64,000 nucleotides of DNA from Gp6-AA40 sp036407095 (GTDB lineage Bacteria > Acidobacteriota > Vicinamibacteria > Vicinamibacterales > UBA2999), in contig DASWZV010000065.1 of the NCBI GenBank assembly GCA_036407095.1, positions 124,001 to 188,000 on the forward strand, given 5' to 3'. The notes under the pieces were generated by a model. It searched no databases, was not told the origin of the DNA, and saw only the letters and a program-made list of their open reading frames with translations. The position numbers were made by a program, and so were the translations under genes. Positions 59,532 through 64,000 of the stretch are shown here, in pieces (within the stretch, counting starts at the first letter, position 1; every line of letters starts with the position of its first letter).

Positions 59532-61112
59532 TCAATGCCTGAAATGCCTCCGACCTGTGAACACCATCGCCAACCCGTGTTCATCGGCAGCGGCGATGAC
59601 TTCAGCATCTTTGACGGATCCGCCGGGTTGAACGATCGCGGTCGCGCCTGCCGCGGCCGCGGCATCGAGACCGTCGCGAAACGGGAAAAACGCGTCCGAT
59701 GCTGCCACCGACCCTTTCAGACGATCGGATGCGCCTGCTTTCATGCGAGCGACGTTCACGGCGTCGACGCGGCTCATCTGCCCGGCGCCAATCGCCAGGG
59801 TGCAATCGGCCGACGTGAAGAGCACGGTGTTCGACTTGACGTGCGCGCACACGCGCCATGCGAAACGAAGGGCGGTCCACTCCGCCGCAGTCGGCTCCCG
59901 CCGCGTGACCACTCGCAGCCCGTCTGTCGGCCACGATTCCTGCGCTTCGACGACGCGATCCGCCTGTTGTGCGAGCACCGCCCCCAGCACCGATCGGAGA
60001 TCGCGCGCGCCTTCGCCGACCGCTCGCGAACAATCGGCGATCACGACACGCATCTGCGCCTTGGCCGATAGAATCGCGCGGGCGCCGGCCTCGATCGCCG
60101 GCGCGAGCACCACGTCGAGCTTCGTCGACACGAGCGCCCGCGCGGTCTCGATGTCGATCGCTCGATTGATCGCCACCACAGCGCCGAAGGCCGACAGCGC
60201 ATCGGCGTCGCGCGCGCGGACGTACGCGTCGGCGGGCGACGATCCCGTGGCCACGCCGGAGGGATTCGTGTGTTTGATCACTGCCGACGCCGGCTCGGTG
60301 AACTCGAGTACGATCCTGGCTGCGGCATCCAGATCGAGGATGTTCGTGTACGACAGCTCCTTGCCCTGCAGCAGCGTCGCGGCGCCGAGGCCGACCGGCG
60401 GATCGCCGGCGTACCACGCCGCGGCCTGATGCGGATTCTCCCCGTATCGCAGATCACCGATCTTCCGCGAGGGGATCGACAGCCATGACGGAAACTGCCG
60501 CTGTGTTCCGCGCGCGAGCCTCTCATCACCGGCCTCGATCGCATCGAGCGCCGACGCGATCGCCGAATCGTACTGACCGGTGTGGGCAAAGGCTTTCCGT
60601 GCCAGCTCGAAACGAAACGCGAGCGAGGGACCGCGCTTCTGATCGAGCTCGTTCAACAGCGGCACGTAGTCGGCGGGTGACACGACCACGAGGACGTGCT
60701 CGAAATTTTTTGCCGCCGCGCGCACCAGACTGGGACCGCCGATGTCGATCTCTTCGATGAGCGCGTCGACGCTCGTCGCCGGATTCGCTGCCGCCTTCGC
60801 GAACGGATACAGATTCACGACAACGAGATCGATCAGCGTGATGCCGTGACGGGCTGCGGCGTCGAGATCATCGGGCATGCGGCGACGAGCCAGGATGCCG
60901 CCGTGAATGCGCGGATGCAGCGTCTTGACCCGGCCGCCCATCATTTCGGGGAAACCGGTCACCTCAGCCACGGGAATGACCGCCAGCCCGGCCGCTTCGA
61001 GCGCGGCTGCGGTCCCTCCGGTCGAGATGAGGTCGAAGCCGCGCCGAGCAAGGCCACGGCCGAGCTCATCCAGGCCCGACTTGTCCGACACGCTCAGGAG
61101 GGCACGTGGCAT
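59532..61112 (-). CDS. purH: Bifunctional AICAR transformylase/IMP cyclohydrolase
   Basis: 526 residues. N-terminal MGS-like cyclohydrolase (LLSVSDKSGLDELGRGL; FPEMMGGRVKTLHPRIHGGI) and C-terminal transformylase with KHTNPSGVATG (catalytic Lys-His), QMSRVDAVNVARMKA and AFFPFRDGLDAAAAAG. Last two steps of IMP synthesis. The start at 61112 was chosen over an upstream ATG at 61136 by homology. Confidence 0.96.
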   Translation of the reverse strand: MPRALLSVSDKSGLDELGRGLARRGFDLISTGGTAAALEAAGLAVIPVAEVTGFPEMMGGRVKTLHPRIHGGILARRRMPDDLDAAARHGITLIDLVVVNLYPFAKAAANPATSVDALIEEIDIGGPSLVRAAAKNFEHVLVVVSPADYVPLLNELDQKRGPSLAFRFELARKAFAHTGQYDSAIASALDAIEAGDERLARGTQRQFPSWLSIPSRKIGDLRYGENPHQAAAWYAGDPPVGLGAATLLQGKELSYTNILDLDAAARIVLEFTEPASAVIKHTNPSGVATGSSPADAYVRARDADALSAFGAVVAINRAIDIETARALVSTKLDVVLAPAIEAGARAILSAKAQMRVVIADCSRAVGEGARDLRSVLGAVLAQQADRVVEAQESWPTDGLRVVTRREPTAAEWTALRFAWRVCAHVKSNTVLFTSADCTLAIGAGQMSRVDAVNVARMKAGASDRLKGSVAASDAFFPFRDGLDAAAAAGATAIVQPGGSVKDAEVIAAADEHGLAMVFTGRRHFRH

Positions 61113-61162
61113 GGTCGATCCACATTTCCGGAGCAATCTAGACGATCCAGCTCCGCAGATGC

Positions 61163-61191
61163 TTGACAGGTATGTAGCACACGCATAGGAT
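61163..61191 (+). promoter_or_regulatory. Sigma-70-type promoter upstream of cspA
   Basis: A consensus -35 TTGACA (61163-61168) and TAGGAT (61186-61191) are separated by 17 bases. Predicted start near 61198. Confidence 0.75.
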
Positions 61192-61232
61192 ATGCCTGCG
61201 TTTGAGGGGTGTTCCCCAGGCGTCGAAGTCGA

Positions 61233-61262
61233 GGCCGCGTCAGCACTCGCGGTCTTTTTTTT
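61233..61262 (+). terminator. Intrinsic terminator in the cspA leader
   Basis: GGCCGCG / CGCGGTC with an 8-nt loop, followed by eight T residues (61255-61262). It ends about 93 bases before the cspA start, so a transcript from the upstream promoter would stop after about 65 nt unless it reads through. Confidence 0.8.
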
Positions 61263-61355
61263 GTGCCTCGAAGCTCATCAGCGCTTCCGAGAGCACGCGT
61301 CAAGCACGGCCGCTGCCCGACACAGAGGACCGGCACTAGCAAGTAGGGAAGAGCG

Positions 61356-61559
61356 ATGCGCATCACAGGCAAGGTCAAGTGGTTCAACAATGCCAAGGGT
61401 TACGGATTCATAGAACGCGAGGGAGGCAGTGACGTGTTCGTGCATTACTCCGCTATCAGTGGCAACGGCTTTCGGTCCCTAGAAGAAGGGCAGGCGGTTG
61501 AGTTCGAGATCGTCGACGGCCCAAAAGGTCCGCAGGCGGGCAACGTTACCAAACCCTGA
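61356..61559 (+). CDS. cspA: Cold-shock domain protein
   Basis: 67 residues, single cold-shock domain: GKVKWFNNAKGYGFIE (RNP1) and DVFVHYSAI (RNP2). RNA/ssDNA chaperone. GGGAAG lies just upstream of the start. The leader carries a promoter and an intrinsic terminator. Confidence 0.96.
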   Translation: MRITGKVKWFNNAKGYGFIEREGGSDVFVHYSAISGNGFRSLEEGQAVEFEIVDGPKGPQAGNVTKP

Positions 61560-61575
61560 ACCACGACAAAGACCT

Positions 61576-61602
61576 GTCCGGCGCCGCCAGACGGCGCCGG
61601 AC
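61576..61602 (+). terminator. Hairpin after cspA, possible terminator
   Basis: A perfect 11-bp stem GTCCGGCGCCG / CGGCGCCGGAC with a 5-nt loop, 17 bases after the stop. No U-run follows, so it may stabilise the 3' end rather than terminate. Confidence 0.5.
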
Positions 61603-61716
61603 ACTATGCCCGGGCAGTACCGTCCCCCCAGCCTGCCCACTTCCATTCCACTTACTTTCCTTTGAGCGGGCCGTCATGTGACCTTGCCGTCCTGCACCAC
61701 CACGCGAGAACAGGAC

Positions 61717-61856
61717 ACGAAGGGAACGGAGAATTACTCACACGGAGGAAACGGCGGTAACGGAGAGTTAACGTCTTATGAAACTGTGGCCACCGTTGTC
61801 CCCGTTTCCTCGGTGTGATGTTTTCTCCGTTTCCTCCGTAATCTCCGTTTCCCTCG
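61717..61856. repeat. Iterated-word hairpin E (ACGGAGGAAACGG type)
   Basis: The left arm (about 61717-61766) iterates ACGGAG/ACGGAGGAAACGG; the right arm (about 61793-61856) iterates the complement CCGTTTCCTCCGT. It lies between cspA and the nuoN stop; otherwise this roughly 300-base gap holds no gene. Confidence 0.65.
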
Positions 61857-61859
61857 CGC

Positions 61860-63317
61860 TTAGAAGATCGTCGAAATCGACCTCGACGCCAGGTCCAGCA
61901 CCGCCGCCGGCAGAATCCCGAGATAGAGGATCGCGACAATCGCGAGTGACAGCGCGGCCATCCCGATTGGCGTGATCGTGACAGGCGCTTGTGCGGTATC
62001 GCGGTCCGCCATGTACATCATCACGACGACGCGCAGGTAGAAGAACACCGACACCACACTCGTGAGCACGCCGATGATGGCGAGCGTGTAGTAGCCGGCG
62101 CTGACCGCCGCGCTGAAGATGTACCACTTGCCGATGAAGCCGGCGGTCGGTGGAAGTCCGCCGAGCGAGAGCAGCGAGACGGTCATCAGCGCGGCCAGCG
62201 CGGGATGGCTGTGCCACAACCCGGCGTAATCACGCAGGCTGTCGTTGGCTTTGTCGCGCGCGCCGAGCATCGCGATCACACCGAACGCGGCGAGGTTGGT
62301 CACCGAGTAGACCAGCAGATAGAACAGAATCGCCGCCTTCCCCACCTGATTGGCGGCGACCAGGCCCACCAGCAGATAGCCCCCGTGCGCGATGCTCGAG
62401 TACGCGAGCATGCGCTTCAGGCTGCTCTGCGCCACGCCCACCACGGTGCCGAGCACCATCGTCAGGATTGCGATTGCGGCGACGACGTTGGCCCATCCCG
62501 GACCGGCGGGCGACTCGAGACGGAACGGCTCGAAGCTGGAGAGAAATACCCGCGCGAACGCGGCGAAGGCCGCGGCCTTCACGCCGGTCGACATGAACCC
62601 GGTCACGATCGCCGGGGCGCCCTCATAGGCATCCGGCGTCCACATGTGGAACGGCACCGCCGAGATCTTGAACGCGAAGCCCACGAGCAGCAGGCCGAGC
62701 GCGATCAGAATCATCGGGTTGCCGGTCATCGACTGCGCTGACAGATACGGTCCCACTGCCGACAACCGCGTGCTGCCGGTCACGCCGTATGTGAACGCGA
62801 TGCCATAGAGGAAGAACGCGCTCGAGAATGCGCCCAGCAGGAAGTACTTGAAGGCGGCTTCTGTGCCCGCGAGGCTGTCCCGCCGGATGCCGGTGAGCAC
62901 ATAAACCGACAGCGACAGGATCTCCAGGGCGATGAAGATCACCAGCAGGTCGGTCGCCATCGCCATCATCATCATGCCGGCGATGGCGAACAGCACCAGC
63001 GCGTAGTACTCGCCCGCCGGCAGGTTGTCGCGATGAATCACCTGCGAGGAGAACATCACCGTCAGTATCCCGACGACGCACAGCACGAGCGCGACAAACA
63101 GGCCGAAGTTGTCGGCGGCGATCACATCGAACGCCGACAGTTTCCTGTCCCAGAGAAAGATCGAAGACAGCGCGGCGCCGGCGAGCACGATCACGCCAAA
63201 CCAGCCGATCGGCATCTGCTCGCCCTTGCGGCGAAACGCCTCGGCCGCCATGGCGGCCAGCGCGCCAAGGACGATGCAGAGCATCGGGGCGACCGCGTCG
63301 AGATTCGAAGTCAGCAT
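61860..63317 (-). CDS. nuoN: NADH-quinone oxidoreductase subunit N
   Basis: 485 residues with about 14 membrane helices. Proton-channel region: AAFKYFLLGAFSSAFFLYG, KISAVPFHMWTPDAYEGAP, AYSSIAHGGYLLVGL and LGGLPPTAGFIGKWYIF. Antiporter-like subunit of complex I. The start at 63317 follows the nuoM stop by two bases. Confidence 0.95.
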   Translation of the reverse strand: MLTSNLDAVAPMLCIVLGALAAMAAEAFRRKGEQMPIGWFGVIVLAGAALSSIFLWDRKLSAFDVIAADNFGLFVALVLCVVGILTVMFSSQVIHRDNLPAGEYYALVLFAIAGMMMMAMATDLLVIFIALEILSLSVYVLTGIRRDSLAGTEAAFKYFLLGAFSSAFFLYGIAFTYGVTGSTRLSAVGPYLSAQSMTGNPMILIALGLLLVGFAFKISAVPFHMWTPDAYEGAPAIVTGFMSTGVKAAAFAAFARVFLSSFEPFRLESPAGPGWANVVAAIAILTMVLGTVVGVAQSSLKRMLAYSSIAHGGYLLVGLVAANQVGKAAILFYLLVYSVTNLAAFGVIAMLGARDKANDSLRDYAGLWHSHPALAALMTVSLLSLGGLPPTAGFIGKWYIFSAAVSAGYYTLAIIGVLTSVVSVFFYLRVVVMMYMADRDTAQAPVTITPIGMAALSLAIVAILYLGILPAAVLDLASRSISTIF

Positions 63318-63319
63318 GG

Positions 63320-64000
63320 TCAGCGCTGCGCTCTCTGCGTCTGCACGCTCTGCACGCGGTCGACGACCTTCTTCACCGACAACTCCATCGGCGTCAGGAA
63401 GAGCGCCGGGAAGACGCCCATGAAGATCGCCAGGGCACAGAGCGGCACGACGCTCGCCCACTCGCGCGGTTTGAGATCGGGCAGCGTCGCGTTCTTCGTG
63501 TTGGTGACGTCACCGAGATACACGCGCTGGAACATCCAGAGCATGTACACCGCCGAGAAGATCACGCCGAGACCGGCGCCCACCACGAAACGCGGCTCCC
63601 AGAGGAACGCGCCGAGCATGGTCAGGAACTCGCCGATGAACCCGTTGAGCGCCGGCATCCCGATCGACGCAAGCGTGATGATCAGAAACGCCGCGGTCAG
63701 ATGCGGCATGACGCTCTTCAGGCCGCCGAACTCGGAGATGAGACGTGTGTGGCGCCGGTCGGAGAGCATGCCGACGATCAGGAAGAGTCCACCGGTGCTC
63801 ACGCCGTGCGCGAGCATCTGATAGACGGCGCCCTGCATTCCCTGCACGTTCATTGCGCAGATCCCGAGCACGACGAAACCAAGGTGGCTCACCGAGGAGT
63901 AGGCCACCAGCTTCTTCATGTCCGGCTGCACCATCGCGACCAGCGCGCCGTAGATGATGCCGATCACCGCCAGCACCGCGATCCACGGCGCGAACGCGGC
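63320..64000 (-). CDS. nuoM: NADH-quinone oxidoreductase subunit M (partial)
   Basis: The C-terminal 226 or so codons are in the window; the 5' end is outside, with the reading frame open to base 64000. DMKKLVAYSSVSHLGFVVLG, YQMLAHGVSTGGLFLIVG and IGMPALNGFIGEFL are NuoM hallmarks. Antiporter-like complex I subunit cotranscribed with nuoN. Confidence 0.95.
   Translation of the reverse strand, partial: AAFAPWIAVLAVIGIIYGALVAMVQPDMKKLVAYSSVSHLGFVVLGICAMNVQGMQGAVYQMLAHGVSTGGLFLIVGMLSDRRHTRLISEFGGLKSVMPHLTAAFLIITLASIGMPALNGFIGEFLTMLGAFLWEPRFVVGAGLGVIFSAVYMLWMFQRVYLGDVTNTKNATLPDLKPREWASVVPLCALAIFMGVFPALFLTPMELSVKKVVDRVQSVQTQRAQR

Overview
The window is a GC-rich, gene-dense stretch of a diderm bacterial chromosome, most likely an Acidobacteriota member (Vicinamibacteria/subdivision 6 is my best guess). 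Evidence: a TIGR03435-type and a DUF6152-type protein at the left end, an RpoB with a double zinc-ribbon insert that I associate with Acidobacteriota, TonB, a LolB-like lipoprotein, heptose/LPS genes and O-antigen ligase. No rRNA, CRISPR, prophage or integron is visible.

Layout. 0.4-4.9 kb: small envelope/secreted proteins (PEGA, TIGR03435, DUF6152, cupin, and a trypsin-fold pseudoprotease apparently split by a frameshift). 5.0-30.8 kb, mostly minus strand: a long information-processing block. In transcription order it is peroxiredoxin, dnaB, alr, radA, PIN/TRAM (YacL-like), plsC, B3/B4, PilZ, ispDF, gltX, rlmB, then a promoter and the tRNA-Thr/Tyr/Gly/Thr-tuf-rpmG-tRNA-Trp-secE-nusG-rplKAJL-rpoBC cluster ending in an intrinsic terminator. 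The order radA-yacL-ispDF-gltX-rlmB-rpmG-secE-nusG-rplKAJL-rpoBC parallels the Bacillus chromosome. 30.9-43.1 kb: a metabolic/transport island with two MFS carriers, a REP-type (RAYT) transposase, an operon for a 2-oxoacid dehydrogenase (E1a, E1b, E2) with an M24 protein, a semialdehyde dehydrogenase and a beta-hydroxyacid dehydrogenase, and an AtoE-like carrier. 43.2-45 kb: two tandem paralogous secreted proteins and TonB. 45-54.6 kb (minus): TPR, LolB-like, glutaminyl cyclase, ispE, tRNA-Gln, prs, rplY, pth, rpsF-rpsR-rplI and a methyltransferase. 54.6-58.3 kb (plus): Trm112-like protein, heptosyltransferase-type GT9, O-antigen ligase, rfaE1/hldE kinase. 58.9-64 kb: a short YidC paralogue, purH, cspA with an attenuator-like leader, nuoN and a partial nuoM.

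The most unusual content lies between the genes. Intergenic gaps carry several families of palindromic repeats: (i) GTAG plus hairpin elements with variable, covarying stems and mostly TTCA/TTTA loops, which look like REPs; (ii) elements with GGGGTCGGGAGTCATTT arms; (iii) about 100-nt hairpins whose arms are reiterated short words such as TCAGGAAGCAGGAA or CAGGCCTCAGGG; (iv) single elements of the same architecture built from other words; (v) GC-rich hairpins that begin at the encoded CCA of tRNAs. Some overlap coding sequence: they supply stop codons (rplY, E2), C-terminal tails (GT9, TPR), part of a signal peptide (LolB-like), and an in-frame insert in alanine racemase. The single RAYT gene is a candidate for mobilising the GTAG class. 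I regard this repeat landscape as the leading candidate for something undescribed here. The functional genes are otherwise mainly housekeeping.
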